Below, one piece after another: positions 37,119-46,623 of a DNA stretch of 64,000 bases. The position numbers and the translations under genes were made by a program. How positions within the stretch are numbered: the first letter of the stretch is position 1; every line of letters starts with the position of its first letter. Source of the stretch: Planctomicrobium piriforme (GTDB lineage: Bacteria > Planctomycetota > Planctomycetia > Planctomycetales > Planctomycetaceae); assembly GCF_900113665.1 (NCBI RefSeq), contig NZ_FOQD01000012.1, positions 124,001 to 188,000 of the forward strand, given 5' to 3'. Under the pieces are notes generated by a model. The model had not been told where the DNA came from, searched no databases, and was given only the letters and a program-made list of their open reading frames with translations.

Positions 37119-37802
37119 TTAGGTTACTGGCTCTTCCAGCTCTCCTGACCGCGATTCGCCCTGTTGATTCGCCTGCCAGTATTGTCCGGTGGCCGGTTCC
37201 AGACAGGTGAGCCAGCCTTTGCCGTACACCCAGGTATCGATGCAGACGGCGAATCCCCGATTGAGCGGCACGCCCGATTTTTGTGCCGTGTGGCCGCAAA
37301 TGACAGTCTTTCCCGAGACGTGCGGCTGAATGTTGTCAAACCGGGCCCAGTACAGGGCGTCGTCGGTTTGCTGACGCATGGAAACCTGATCGTCCGGGCA
37401 GGCGTGGGCGAAGATGTGCGTTTTAGTTTCGTAGAACGGCAGCAGTTCGCGATCAAGGAATCGCAGATGCTGGACCGGAATATCTTCCGGCATCCCCGCT
37501 CGGCCAGGCGGAGCATACGACTTCAACACCGTGTCGCCGCCGAACTGCAGCCAGTGCTGCATCGGGATCCGCCCCTTGAGTGCATCGAGCAGCATGATTT
37601 CGTGATTGCCCCGCAGCGGGATGCATTCCGCACGGGCGGAGCGATCCATGATCCACTGCACGACGTGCCGGGAGTCGGGGCCGCGGTCGACGTAATCCCC
37701 CAGCGTGATGATCAGGTCTTGCGGCGTGATCGGGACCGTTTCAATCAGTGTCTGAAGGGCGGTGTAGCAGCCGTGCAGATCGCCGATGGCGAACAGGCGC
37801 AT
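37119..37802 (-). CDS. Calcineurin-like serine/threonine protein phosphatase
   Basis: 227 residues; the ATG at 37802 follows a TTG that also opens the frame. The PPP-family metal motifs GDLHGC, GDYVDRGPDS and RGNHE are all present, and FAHACP plus CGHTAQKSGVP give the later His ligands. It resembles bacterial PrpA/PrpE-like enzymes that remove phosphate from Ser/Thr or Tyr residues or from dinucleotides. It lies 90 bases upstream of the CNNM gene on the same strand. Confidence 0.9.
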   Translation of the reverse strand: MRLFAIGDLHGCYTALQTLIETVPITPQDLIITLGDYVDRGPDSRHVVQWIMDRSARAECIPLRGNHEIMLLDALKGRIPMQHWLQFGGDTVLKSYAPPGRAGMPEDIPVQHLRFLDRELLPFYETKTHIFAHACPDDQVSMRQQTDDALYWARFDNIQPHVSGKTVICGHTAQKSGVPLNRGFAVCIDTWVYGKGWLTCLEPATGQYWQANQQGESRSGELEEPVT

Positions 37803-37990
37803 CAAAATCCAGTGTTCAAGTGCGGGAAAATCACAACTTCCGATGTTGCAGTATAGATCAGCGCAGAACGGAAGTTGAACAGGAACGGATCAAAAAACAT
37901 CGCAACTGCCGAATGAAGAAGAGGTCAGGGGAAAATTAAAACTCCCGATTGTCCCCTGTCCCCTTCTCCCTATCCCCTTGTCTGCAGCAG

Positions 37991-38977
37991 CTACTGATCG
38001 AGTAACCGCTGGCGTTCTGTCTTGGTGATTGGTTGCTGCAAACGAGCTCCCAATTGGCCGACGATGCGCGATGCTGCGAAGGAGGCCAGTCGACCTGCCT
38101 GTTGCCAGGTCAGGCCGTTGGTAATGCCGTACAGAATGCCGGCGGCGTACATGTCGCCAGCGCCGGTCGTATCGACCGCTTTCACAGGCACTCCTTCGAT
38201 AGGGATCGCTTCGTTCTTGTGCATCAGCAGGGAACCGTGGTCTCCCATCGTCAGGGCGACATTCTCCGCATGAGAGTGAATCTCGCGGGCACACTCGATC
38301 GGGTCGTCTTTCCCGGTCAGTGCCCGGGCTTCTTCCAGATTGCAGAACAACAAGTCGACAGGGCCTTCGATCAGGCTCCAGAACTCTTCGCGATGATATT
38401 GGATGAGGAACGGGTCAGAGACGGTGAAGGCAACCTTCACGCCGTGCTTCTTGGCGAGTTCAATCGCGCGTCGGGCCGCACTGCGGTTGGGTTCGCCTCC
38501 GAACAAATACCCTTCCACATAGACGTACTTCGAGTTGCGGATCGTCTCTTCATCGACGTCGTCTGGAGAGAGCGTTGAAGACACGGCGAGGTTAGTCAGC
38601 ATCGTGCGCTGGGCGTCGTCGGTAATGAGGATCACGCAACTGCCGGATTGACCGTGACCGGGCTGCACTTCGATTTTCACGCCCCGGTCGCGCATGTCCG
38701 TGAGGAAGAACTCGCCGAGTGGATCGTTCGCGACTTTGCCCAGGTAAGCCGCTTTGCCCCCGAATTCGGCGATGCCCATGATCGTGTTGGCCGCGGACCC
38801 GCCGGCACAGCGTGAGATTGGATGGCCGGAAAGATGCGACAGGACATGTTCCTGAGTCGAATCCTCGACCAGCGTCATGACCCCTTTGGCAAATTTCAGT
38901 TGCTGCAGCGTCTGATCTTTCACATGGGCCTGAATGTCCACCAGGGCGTTGCCGATGCCGAAGACGTCGTACTGCAC
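37991..38977 (-). CDS. PfkB-family carbohydrate/adenosine kinase
   Basis: 328 residues from GTG 38977 (GGAAAGAG about 5 bases upstream; the frame also opens at a TTG at 39004). The first PfkB signature is RCAGGSAANTIMGIAEFG; the second, DTTGAGDMYAAG, carries the catalytic Asp and ATP-binding Gly-rich loop. The layout, with QYDVFGIGNALVDIQ at the start, resembles planctomycete adenosine kinases, which phosphorylate adenosine to AMP. Substrate not proven. The 185-base spacer after it contains a C-rich repeat-like run (37928-37980) but no gene. Confidence 0.85.
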   Translation of the reverse strand: MQYDVFGIGNALVDIQAHVKDQTLQQLKFAKGVMTLVEDSTQEHVLSHLSGHPISRCAGGSAANTIMGIAEFGGKAAYLGKVANDPLGEFFLTDMRDRGVKIEVQPGHGQSGSCVILITDDAQRTMLTNLAVSSTLSPDDVDEETIRNSKYVYVEGYLFGGEPNRSAARRAIELAKKHGVKVAFTVSDPFLIQYHREEFWSLIEGPVDLLFCNLEEARALTGKDDPIECAREIHSHAENVALTMGDHGSLLMHKNEAIPIEGVPVKAVDTTGAGDMYAAGILYGITNGLTWQQAGRLASFAASRIVGQLGARLQQPITKTERQRLLDQ

Positions 38978-39002
38978 GGATCTCTTTCCAATCAACAGGG
39001 TC

Positions 39003-39037
39003 AAAAACAGGAAGCCGCACAGCGCTCTGTGCGGCTT
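39003..39037 (-). terminator. Terminator between small gene and adenosine kinase
   Basis: AAGCCGCACAG (39012-39022) pairs with CTGTGCGGCTT (39027-39037), four-base loop; on the minus strand CCTGTTTTTG follows. It ends the small gene at 39076-39234. The kinase start lies just beyond. Confidence 0.75.
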
Positions 39038-39075
39038 ACATTCAGATCATAGAAAAAAATGGGAGGACGCGAAAA

Positions 39076-39234
39076 TCAGTTGCGCATCCGACCAACCAGT
39101 CGACGCAGCGGTCCACGCTGAGTCTGGGCATTACGGTTCGAGACCGTCTGCGCTGAGGTACTGCGCACCGAACTGCTCTGTTGCATGCTTGGCTGACGGT
39201 TTGACATCAGCGCGATGAGAAGAATCACGGCCAT
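39076..39234 (-). CDS. Small basic protein with hydrophobic N-terminus (52 aa)
   Basis: ATG 39234 has AGGAG 6 bases upstream. The 52-residue product is MAVILLIALMSNRQP, a Ser/Gln/Thr-rich middle, and a basic end LRRLVGRMRN. It may be a membrane-tethered or exported peptide. It is followed by a good terminator, which supports a real transcript. The longer frame from 39354 is antisense to the aminotransferase 3' end. Confidence 0.6.
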   Translation of the reverse strand: MAVILLIALMSNRQPSMQQSSSVRSTSAQTVSNRNAQTQRGPLRRLVGRMRN

Positions 39235-39274
39235 CGAAAGCTCCTGGCTGCCTGGGTGAGGTGAAGTTGAGAAA

Positions 39275-40471
39275 CTATGATTTTGCCGATGCGACGTAAG
39301 ACGCATTGGCTGCCGCAACCCCGGCCCCGGCGCGGCATTCGCCTCCCTGAGCATTCAGACAGCTTTCCAAAGCTGCCAGGAATACTAGCACGTTCGTTGG
39401 GGAACTTGACACCCCCATTAGCCCCACTCGCCAGGTTTTTCCAGCCATCGGCCCCAGGCCAGCGCCAATCTCGATACCATATTCTCCAAGCAACTGAGCC
39501 CGTACGGCCTGATCATTCACTCCCGCCGGAATCTTTACCGCATTGAGAACTGGTAGCCGACAAGCCTCGGCCACGGCATATTCCAACCCCAGCGCCTCCA
39601 CCCCTGCCCGCAGGGCCAGGTGATTCCGCAAATGACGCGCAAAGCGTTTCGGCAGGACCTCTTCCAGCACTTCGCATAAGGCGGCGTGCAGCCCGTAATT
39701 CATGTTAATCGGGGCTGTATGGTGGTACGCCCGCGACTGCTGACTCCAGTAATTTCGCACCATCGACATGTCTAAATACCAGCTCGCAACCTTCGTTTTT
39801 CGGGCGTCCATCGCCGCGACGGCCCGGTCACTGAACGTCACCGGCGACAAACCCGGCGGACAGCTCAGGCATTTCTGCGTGCCGGAATAAGCGGCATCAA
39901 CCTCCCATTCGTCAATTTCGACAGGCAGCCCGGCGAGCGATGTGACGCAGTCGAGGAGGAGCATCGATCCTCCGGCGTGAACCACGCGCGAGATTTCGGG
40001 AACCGGCTGCAGCGCTCCAGTGGAGGTTTCCGCATGCACAATGCCGGTCACCTTGGGTTTGAATTCGGCAATCGCGGCCTCGATCTCGGCGGCAGAAAAC
40101 ACCTCGCCGAACGGGCGCTCCAACTTGCGAACCACGGCGCCAGCCCGCGCGGCCACGTCGGCCATGCGTCCGCCGAACACTCCGTTCACGCAGACCAGCA
40201 TGCGGTCCCCCGGCTCGATGAGATTCACCACGCAGGCTTCCATCCCCGCACTGCCGGTGCCGCTGACGGCCAGCGTCAGCCGGTTGCCGGTCCGGAATAC
40301 GGCTCGCAGCATTTGTTGCGTTTCATCCATCAGTTTGAGGAACTGCGGATCGAGATGCCCAATGGTCGGCGCCGCCAATGCCGACAAAACCCGTGCAGAG
40401 ACGCCGCTCGGGCCGGGGCCCAGGAGGATGCGTGACGGTGGTTGAAAAGGAGCAAAATGGGTCTCGGCCAT
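39275..40471 (-). CDS. Alanine-glyoxylate / serine-pyruvate aminotransferase family protein
   Basis: 398 residues, class V PLP-dependent aminotransferase. GTGSAGMEACVVNLIEPGD is the PLP-phosphate loop, DCVTSLAGLPVEIDEWEVDAAYSGTQKCLSCPPG carries the Asp and the Schiff-base Lys (GTQK). This pattern fits alanine-glyoxylate or serine-pyruvate transaminases, which make pyruvate or hydroxypyruvate plus glycine or alanine. The exact pair is not decided from sequence. No photorespiratory or glycine-cleavage gene adjoins. Confidence 0.9.
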   Translation of the reverse strand: MAETHFAPFQPPSRILLGPGPSGVSARVLSALAAPTIGHLDPQFLKLMDETQQMLRAVFRTGNRLTLAVSGTGSAGMEACVVNLIEPGDRMLVCVNGVFGGRMADVAARAGAVVRKLERPFGEVFSAAEIEAAIAEFKPKVTGIVHAETSTGALQPVPEISRVVHAGGSMLLLDCVTSLAGLPVEIDEWEVDAAYSGTQKCLSCPPGLSPVTFSDRAVAAMDARKTKVASWYLDMSMVRNYWSQQSRAYHHTAPINMNYGLHAALCEVLEEVLPKRFARHLRNHLALRAGVEALGLEYAVAEACRLPVLNAVKIPAGVNDQAVRAQLLGEYGIEIGAGLGPMAGKTWRVGLMGVSSSPTNVLVFLAALESCLNAQGGECRAGAGVAAANASYVASAKS

Positions 40472-40663
40472 GGAATTCGACTCGCTTGCCGTGAAAAGTT
40501 TTCGTGTGGCGTGCAGTCTAATTCAGCAATTTTGCGATGTCATCGCCGCCAGAAAAATCCCCAATTCAATGGATCACAGTTGTCGGCAGGCGGTTGGCAT
40601 CGTTTAGACTGGGGGAGACGGTGAAACTGCAATCCATGACCTGGAGACAGGGCCGAAGCTGAC

Positions 40664-42724
40664 ATGTCTGAAGTCGTTTCCCTGCACTGCCCGAAATGCG
40701 GCCGCAAGCTGAAGATCAAAGACCGCGCGCTCTTTGGTCAGAAGGTCAAGTGCCCGGAGTGCAAGAAGTCGTTCATACTCAACGATCCAGATGCTCCGGC
40801 CTCTCCGGAACCAGCAGTTCCGCAGGCGGCCACTCCCCCGGCGGCTGAAACGCCGCATCTGCCCGGTCATCCTCCATTGCCTGTGTTTGGAGAGCCTGCT
40901 GCCAGGTCCGCTCCATCCAATCCTTTCGATTTCACGAGCCCGCCCCCGCAAACGGATTTGCCCTTTGGATTCCCGCCCACACCGGCCAGTCCGCCGCCGG
41001 CAAGTGCGAATCCTTTTTTCGTTCCTCCGCCAGGACCAGCGCCCGCACAGACCGAATTGCCTTTCGCTCCCCCGGCAGCAGGCGTGCCCGCACCGTCGAT
41101 CGCGCAGATGATCGACAGTGAAGAAGACACAATCACCCGGCTCAAGCAGAATCGCCGCCGCAGAAATCGGGTTAGCGTTCCGCTGGGAATTGGTTTGTTT
41201 GTCATTGCAGCGGGAGTTGCGGGATACCTGCTGACGCAACAGAAGCCATCGGTTCCGGTTGTTGCCAGACAGCCCGTTGCGGCCGCGCCGACTCCAGAGG
41301 AACCCGTTCCGAGCCAGCATGTTTACAGCCGGGCGGCCCTGGAGAATGATCCAGCCCTCGTCGGTGAGTTCACCCCCACCAAAGGGGAGCCGATCCAGCT
41401 TTACATGCTGCCCAGCGGCGTCAATCTGGTGATCCACCTGCGGCCAGCGCTGTTGTGGTCTGACGACTATGGCTATCGCGTCTTACGGGCGAGCCTCACC
41501 GACGACGTCACGAACTGGCTCGCCAGTCAAATCAAAACGATCTGCCATCGTGACCCTGCTCAAATCGAAGAGGCGCTGTTTGGCATTGTTCTGGGAGCGC
41601 GGGGAACGCCGCCGCAGGTCTGCTGCGTGGTGCGGTTGAAAGATCCCGCGAAGCTCTCGTCGCTGATTGAAGAGTTCCCAGGCAAGTACCGTTACGACGT
41701 CACCGAGAAGCCCGACGTGCGGCTCAAGGTCGACGACAAGTTCGGCTACCTGATTCACGACGATCGCACTTTCGCAATCTGTCCGGTCGAACTGGCGGAT
41801 GAACTCGAAAACTGGATCAAGACTCCGAACTACGAAGTGACCGAAGGAATCGCGGAACAGTTGAAGAAGACGGACCGGCAGCGATTGTTCACCGTGATTG
41901 GGACGGTGAGCGACGTGCAGATTCACCTGAAGTCACTCATTCCCAAGCCGGCGCAGCCGCTGGTGGAATCGATTGTGGAATGGCTCGGCGGGAACGTCGA
42001 TACGGCCGGCTGGAGCGTGCATCCGCAACCTTACCTTCATTCGCAGGTCTGGCTACGTCCGGTCTCGACGAAGGATGCCATCACCCTTCAGGCCGAGATG
42101 CAGGATCAGCTCGAGAAATTGCCGGAACAGGTCTGGAAAGACCTGTGCGCGAAGATGTCTCCGGGTGAGGTCCGTTTCCGCAAATTGATCGGCCGACTCC
42201 CGGCCATGCTGGAAGCGTTTCGAGAGTCCACGATTTCACAGCCGTCCGGACGCAATCTGCAGCTGACGACCGTATTGCCTGCCAAGGCCGCGCCGAACCT
42301 CGCGCTGGCAACATTGTTCACTGTGAACGAAGCCGCCCGGACCAATTTCCTGACGAAACCCGCCGTCGCTGCAGATTCCAAACCCAAGCTGCCCGAGACC
42401 GCGAAAGAGCGTCTGGAACTTCCCGTCGAGGCCGAATTCAATCGCATGCCGCTCGAACAGGCATTGCAGTTCCTTTGTGACGAAGTCCAGGTGAAACTGG
42501 TCGTCGAAGGAGACGCCCTTAAGGACGCCGGCTATACGAAGAACATGCCGCAGACGTTCAACCTCGGCAAGGTGCCGATGAAACAGGCGCTCGCCCAAAT
42601 CATCAATAATTATCAAGAGAAGGGCAAAGAGATGGTGGCCTGCCTTGATGAGCCGTCGAAGACAATCACCGTCACCACCCGAAAATTCGCCCTGCTGCAT
42701 GGGCAGTCGATTATCCTTCCTTAA
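40664..42724 (+). CDS. Zinc-ribbon membrane protein with secretin-like C-terminal domain
   Basis: 686 residues. An MJ0042-type zinc ribbon (C9, C12, C30, C33) sits at the N-terminus, followed by a long Pro/Ala-rich linker (about 45-150), a membrane segment (about 168-190), and a large periplasmic domain of unknown family. At the end (about 585-686) there is an STN/secretin-like pattern: EAEFNRMPLEQALQFLCDEV and MKQALAQIINNY, each a strand-helix repeat. So it joins a cytoplasmic metal-binding knuckle to an outside module. Planctomycete-specific in this layout as far as can be told. A GGAG stretch lies about 20 bases before the ATG. Confidence 0.75.
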   Translation: MSEVVSLHCPKCGRKLKIKDRALFGQKVKCPECKKSFILNDPDAPASPEPAVPQAATPPAAETPHLPGHPPLPVFGEPAARSAPSNPFDFTSPPPQTDLPFGFPPTPASPPPASANPFFVPPPGPAPAQTELPFAPPAAGVPAPSIAQMIDSEEDTITRLKQNRRRRNRVSVPLGIGLFVIAAGVAGYLLTQQKPSVPVVARQPVAAAPTPEEPVPSQHVYSRAALENDPALVGEFTPTKGEPIQLYMLPSGVNLVIHLRPALLWSDDYGYRVLRASLTDDVTNWLASQIKTICHRDPAQIEEALFGIVLGARGTPPQVCCVVRLKDPAKLSSLIEEFPGKYRYDVTEKPDVRLKVDDKFGYLIHDDRTFAICPVELADELENWIKTPNYEVTEGIAEQLKKTDRQRLFTVIGTVSDVQIHLKSLIPKPAQPLVESIVEWLGGNVDTAGWSVHPQPYLHSQVWLRPVSTKDAITLQAEMQDQLEKLPEQVWKDLCAKMSPGEVRFRKLIGRLPAMLEAFRESTISQPSGRNLQLTTVLPAKAAPNLALATLFTVNEAARTNFLTKPAVAADSKPKLPETAKERLELPVEAEFNRMPLEQALQFLCDEVQVKLVVEGDALKDAGYTKNMPQTFNLGKVPMKQALAQIINNYQEKGKEMVACLDEPSKTITVTTRKFALLHGQSIILP

Positions 42725-42769
42725 GCGGAATTGGAGAGCGCCACTCCCGGACCGGAATTCGCAAATCTC

Positions 42770-42793
42770 GCCCTGATTCAATCGAGTCAGGGC
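42770..42793. repeat. Hairpin between the two zinc-ribbon genes
   Basis: GCCCTGATTC-aatc-GAGTCAGGGC is a 10-bp stem (one T-G pair). It lies between two plus-strand genes, 45 bases after the first stop, without a T-run; a weak terminator or processing site is possible. Confidence 0.45.
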
Positions 42794-42893
42794 AGGCCGA
42801 AGAATTCCCGTTCAGGACTCCGTTCCGCATGCCTGTTGAACCCGCCGCGTTCCCGCAGCATTGTTCAGCCTGACCTGCGCGAGGGCCGCTCGC

Positions 42894-44057
42894 ATGCAGA
42901 ATGACATCGATTCAGCGGAAATGACGCTGTATCAGTCGCTGCCGCTGCAGGCATCGGATGCCGTTTCGTTCACCAAGCTGTTGTGTGAACTGCCGTTTGA
43001 AAGTGCGTCCATCGAGCCGTGTACCTGGGCCCATCCGCTGCGTTTTCGTTTTACTGAACTCAGCGCGCTCGATGGCAGCGTCATCCGCAGCGGTCGTCAC
43101 GGTCGCTTCGACGGCGACATGCTGGCCCTGGATGATGATTGCCTTCCCGCTTCAAGCATTGCTCATGAACTGGTCCGTAATCGCTTGCTGATGCTGTTCA
43201 TTGTCGATGAAAGTTCTCCTGCCGAGCCGGTGTGCCGCATCCTCCAACTGCCCGGCCGCCGCATTGCGTGGAACCTGAAGCTGGCGCTCGAAGTGGCCCG
43301 TAGTGCGAGATTCGCCAGGCAGCACCGTGATGAACTCGTGCTTCGCGGCGAAGTGGAAAATTATCGCGAAGCACACTGCCCGGTCTGTCACGCCACGCTG
43401 GTTCTCACCGGCATGCCATCGAGTCCTCAGGTGTACTGCGCCTATTGCGATTCGTTGATGACGTTCGCCGCCGATCACGCGCTCGCCCGCTACGAACGTC
43501 CGCTGCGGCTTTGTGATGACTGCGGGCGTTTCAGCCGCCCTCAACGCTTCACCGTGTTCTACTGGTATTTTCTCGTGATCGAGTCCGGGCTAAGGGCGAA
43601 AACCGCCTGGCGGTGCCCGGCCTGTATGCGGCGACAGGCCTGGACCATGCTGCTGGGCAACTTGCCCTTTGTCATCGGGGTGCCGGGCGCCTTGTGGCAA
43701 CTGGCTCGGGCGTACCTGGCATCGAATCCCTCGGGACCATTCCGCGAACTCGAAAGCGGGAACCGCAACGCCAGAGCCGGGAAAGTCACGAGCGCCCTGA
43801 ACGCCTACCGATTGGTGCTGGAGCGGCTCGGCTGCTCGGCAGGGGTGAAATACAATCTGGCGCAAGTCTTCATGGCCCGCGGCGACCGGCATCGCGCGAC
43901 AGAAGCAATGGAACACACACTTTCAGACTGCGCCAATTACGACCCCGCCTTTGAGCAACTACGCCGACTCTATCGGCAACTGGGGATGCAGGCGGAACTG
44001 GAGGAACTGGAAGCAGCCTGGAGTGCTACACGCGGGGAGACGTCGACATCTGTCTAG
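42894..44057 (+). CDS. Double zinc-ribbon protein with TPR-like end
   Basis: 387 residues from ATG 42894 (GAGGG 8 bases upstream). Residues about 155-240 hold four CxxC pairs: CPVCHATL ... YCAYCDSLM and LCDDCGRF ... RCPACMRRQ, so two zinc ribbons. A hydrophobic segment follows (about 250-275, LLGNLPFVIGVPGALW) and then TPR-like helices (about 295-380, SALNAYRLVLERLG, GDRHRATEAMEHTL). No enzyme motif. It follows the other zinc-ribbon gene and may belong to the same process, but the spacer holds a hairpin, so cotranscription is unsure. Confidence 0.7.
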   Translation: MQNDIDSAEMTLYQSLPLQASDAVSFTKLLCELPFESASIEPCTWAHPLRFRFTELSALDGSVIRSGRHGRFDGDMLALDDDCLPASSIAHELVRNRLLMLFIVDESSPAEPVCRILQLPGRRIAWNLKLALEVARSARFARQHRDELVLRGEVENYREAHCPVCHATLVLTGMPSSPQVYCAYCDSLMTFAADHALARYERPLRLCDDCGRFSRPQRFTVFYWYFLVIESGLRAKTAWRCPACMRRQAWTMLLGNLPFVIGVPGALWQLARAYLASNPSGPFRELESGNRNARAGKVTSALNAYRLVLERLGCSAGVKYNLAQVFMARGDRHRATEAMEHTLSDCANYDPAFEQLRRLYRQLGMQAELEELEAAWSATRGETSTSV

Positions 44058-44113
44058 CGTGTTGTCGTTCCAGTCGATCAAAGAAGCCAGACGCTCAGAG
44101 TCCTTCCAGTGAA

Positions 44114-44449
44114 TCAGGCCAAGTCAGGCGGCAGGGGGCCGGTTTCGGTTTCTACCCACTTCAAATACGGCTCGTTTCCTCCGACGGATTTCCAGGCGAC
44201 GATGCAAGGACAGTCATAGGGATGGAGTGACCGAATCTGTTCGGTAACTGTTTCGATCAGGTCGACTCGTGTTTTCAGGAGGAGGATCACTTCGGCATCG
44301 GTCTGGATCTGGTCCTCCCAGCGGTAGACGGAAGTCACTCCCTCAACAATGTTTGCGCAGGCGATCAAGCGGTTTTCAACCAGTTGGCGTGCGATGGAAA
44401 GGGCCGACTCCCGATGGGGGGCCGTCACATACAGCGTCGCGATCTCCAT
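44114..44449 (-). CDS. cutA: Divalent-ion tolerance protein CutA1
   Basis: 111 residues from ATG 44449 (the frame opens further at 44530 without need). CutA signatures are present: LYVTAPHRESALSIARQLVENRLIACANI and VTSVYRWEDQIQTDAEVILLLKT, then HPYDCPCIVAW. CutA forms a trimer and is linked to copper tolerance. Normal length. It converges with the zinc-ribbon gene. Confidence 0.94.
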   Translation of the reverse strand: MEIATLYVTAPHRESALSIARQLVENRLIACANIVEGVTSVYRWEDQIQTDAEVILLLKTRVDLIETVTEQIRSLHPYDCPCIVAWKSVGGNEPYLKWVETETGPLPPDLA

Positions 44450-44605
44450 GGGCAGCCGCTTCTCGAAAACAGATTGCCGGAAGTCTTGAAAAGCAAATAG
44501 CGAAGAGCTATCGTTCGGGACTTTCCGCAATCCGGCCGGGGTGGGAAGACCCTTTGGAGTGTGCCGGGCGGAACTCCATAGTCAAGACTGAAGAAGCACA
44601 GATTC

Positions 44606-45304
44606 ATGTCGCACATCGTCAAAGTGACCGGCAAGTCCCGCGACAAGTTGGGAACCGCCACCGCCCGCCGCATTCGGCAGCAAGGGCTGGTGCCGTGTAA
44701 TGTTTACGGCCACAAGCAGGATGCCGCGTCGATCGTCATGGACGCCGACATGGTCAACAGCCTTGTTCGCAGCGGTGCCCGCGTTGTCGATCTCGATGTC
44801 GGCGGCAAATCCGAAAAAGCATTGATTAAAGATGTCCAGTGGGACACTTTCAGTTCGTACATCATGCATGTCGATTTTCTGCGAGTCGATGTCGACGAAC
44901 GCGTGAAAATTGACGTTCCGCTGCAGCTCAAGGGGACCGCGCCGGGCGTTGCCGCCGGGGGCGTGCTGGAAATTCCGCACCACCACGTCACTATTGAGTG
45001 CCTGGCGATCGAGGTGCCGGATTTTATTCTGGTGCGGGTCGCACATCTGAATGTCGGCGACGCGGTGCATGTGTCTGACCTGCAGGATCTCCCGGAAGGC
45101 GTCAAAGTGCTGAATGCACCGGAAATGGTGCTCGTGCATGTGATTGAGCCGAAAGTGGTTCTGGAGCCTGTTGTGGCTCCAGAAGCGGCTGCGGCTGCTC
45201 CCGCGGCTGGTGCTGCTGCACCGGCTGGCGGAAAGGCGGCGGCCCCGGCTGGAAAAGCTGCAGCTCCCGCTGGCAAAGCAGCGGCCCCGGCTGGCAAGAA
45301 GTAA
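44606..45304 (+). CDS. rplY: 50S ribosomal protein L25/Ctc
   Basis: 232 residues. The N-terminal L25 domain (about 1-90: RIRQQGLVPCNVYG, VDLDVGGKSEKALIKDVQWD) binds 5S rRNA; the C-terminal TL5-like domain follows (about 95-195). The last about 40 residues are an Ala/Pro/Gly/Lys repeat (AAAPAGK units), an unstructured basic tail. Ctc-type proteins are general-stress related in other bacteria. It opens the cluster rplY-pth-rpsF-ssb-rplI-dnaB. Confidence 0.95.
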   Translation: MSHIVKVTGKSRDKLGTATARRIRQQGLVPCNVYGHKQDAASIVMDADMVNSLVRSGARVVDLDVGGKSEKALIKDVQWDTFSSYIMHVDFLRVDVDERVKIDVPLQLKGTAPGVAAGGVLEIPHHHVTIECLAIEVPDFILVRVAHLNVGDAVHVSDLQDLPEGVKVLNAPEMVLVHVIEPKVVLEPVVAPEAAAAAPAAGAAAPAGGKAAAPAGKAAAPAGKAAAPAGKK

Positions 45305-45405
45305 TAGGCCGGACTCGTTTGAGTACGGAAAAAATCGATATCAAGTGGAGCGAGGACGGTGGTGTTACAGGCTCCGCCTTCGCTGTGTGACGGCGGGGAC
45401 GGATT

Positions 45406-45984
45406 TTGAAAATCGTCGCTGGGTTGGGTAATCCTGGGCGGAAATACTCCGGCACGCGTCACAATGTGGGATTTGAAGTCGTTTCCGAACTGGGGAAACG
45501 GTTCTCGGCGGAAAGCTGGCGGAACCGTTTCGAGTCCGAGGCGACAGAGATTCAGATTGCTGGGGAACGAGTCCTGTTGCTCGCACCCCAGACCTTTATG
45601 AATCTCAGCGGACGCAGCATTAAGAATGCGGTCGATTTTTATAAGTCGCCGCTTTCGGAGCTGCTGGTGATTTGCGATGATTTGAACCTCGATGTCGGAC
45701 GGCTGCGATTGCGGGCGTCGGGCACCGCGGGAGGCCAGAAGGGCCTCAAAAATACCATCGACCAGTTGGGAACGACCGAATTTGCCCGCCTGCGGGTGGG
45801 GATCGGCCGGCCCGATCCAGGTCAGGATACAGTAAGTTTCGTCCTGCAGACGTTTACGAAAGCAGAACGCGAAACGATGATTGAAGCAGTCGACCGGGCT
45901 GCGTCCGCTACGGAAACGTGGGTGCGAGACGGACTGGCGGCAGCGATGAATGTGTTTAATCGTGCGGATGATTCCGCCCGTTAA
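45406..45984 (+). CDS. pth: Peptidyl-tRNA hydrolase
   Basis: 192 residues from TTG at 45406 (protein MKIVAGLGNPGRKYSGTRHNVGF). The catalytic His (TRHNVGFE), Asn (MNLSGRSI) and Asp (CDDLNLDVG) are present. It frees tRNA from stalled peptidyl-tRNA. The spacing to rplY (101 bases) and to rpsF (138 bases) fits an operon or a chain of transcripts. Normal length. Confidence 0.96.
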   Translation: MKIVAGLGNPGRKYSGTRHNVGFEVVSELGKRFSAESWRNRFESEATEIQIAGERVLLLAPQTFMNLSGRSIKNAVDFYKSPLSELLVICDDLNLDVGRLRLRASGTAGGQKGLKNTIDQLGTTEFARLRVGIGRPDPGQDTVSFVLQTFTKAERETMIEAVDRAASATETWVRDGLAAAMNVFNRADDSAR

Positions 45985-46122
45985 TTGAGATCACGACGAG
46001 ACGGATTTTTTTCAGGCCGTGCGAATGCCGCAAAACGGTCATCGAAGCCGGATCGGATCGGTCTTCGGAACATCGAAACCTGGTCTGCCGGCAATTCGGC
46101 TGGCTGTCAAATTGCGAAGGGG

Positions 46123-46500
46123 ATGAACTTGGCTGAGCGGATGTACGAGTGCATGTTTCTGCTGGATAGCGGTCGCTACGCCCAGGATCCGACGGGAACC
46201 GAAGACACCGTCAAGGAATACCTGACCCGCTGCAATGCAGTACTGGTCGCCAGCGCACCCTGGCAGGAAGGCAAGCTGGCCTACGACATCGATGGTCACC
46301 GCAAAGGCCTGCACTACCTGACTTATTTCAAGATGGACGGCTCGCAAGTCGAGCTGCTCACCCGGACCTGCAAGCTCAGCGATCTGGTGATTCGTCACCT
46401 GATCATCGAGCACGAAGAACAACTGTTCGAACTGATGACCAAGCAGCTCGCCGATGGCGGTGCTCATCGGGAAGAAGAACCGGCCGCAGCGGCCGAATAG
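46123..46500 (+). CDS. rpsF: 30S ribosomal protein S6
   Basis: 125 residues from ATG 46123 (MNLAERMYECMFLLDS; ATG 46141 is an alternative, giving the shorter standard start). EYLTRCNAVLVASAPWQEGKLAYDIDGHRKGLHYLTYF and ELLTRTCKLSDLVIRHLIIEHEEQ fit S6, ending in an Ala/Glu tail. S6 sits in the platform of the 30S subunit. In many bacteria rpsR follows; here ssb follows directly and rpsR is absent from the cluster. Confidence 0.93.
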   Translation: MNLAERMYECMFLLDSGRYAQDPTGTEDTVKEYLTRCNAVLVASAPWQEGKLAYDIDGHRKGLHYLTYFKMDGSQVELLTRTCKLSDLVIRHLIIEHEEQLFELMTKQLADGGAHREEEPAAAAE

Positions 46501-46623
46501 TTCACATTTCGTGCTGGCGTCTGGCGAATGTCGCAGAAGTCAGCGCGGTACTTTAGGAAGCGTCTGCTCCACCCGCTCGACGGGGGCGGCGCGACTTGAA
46601 GCCTTGTTTCGCGGGAGAAAAGC

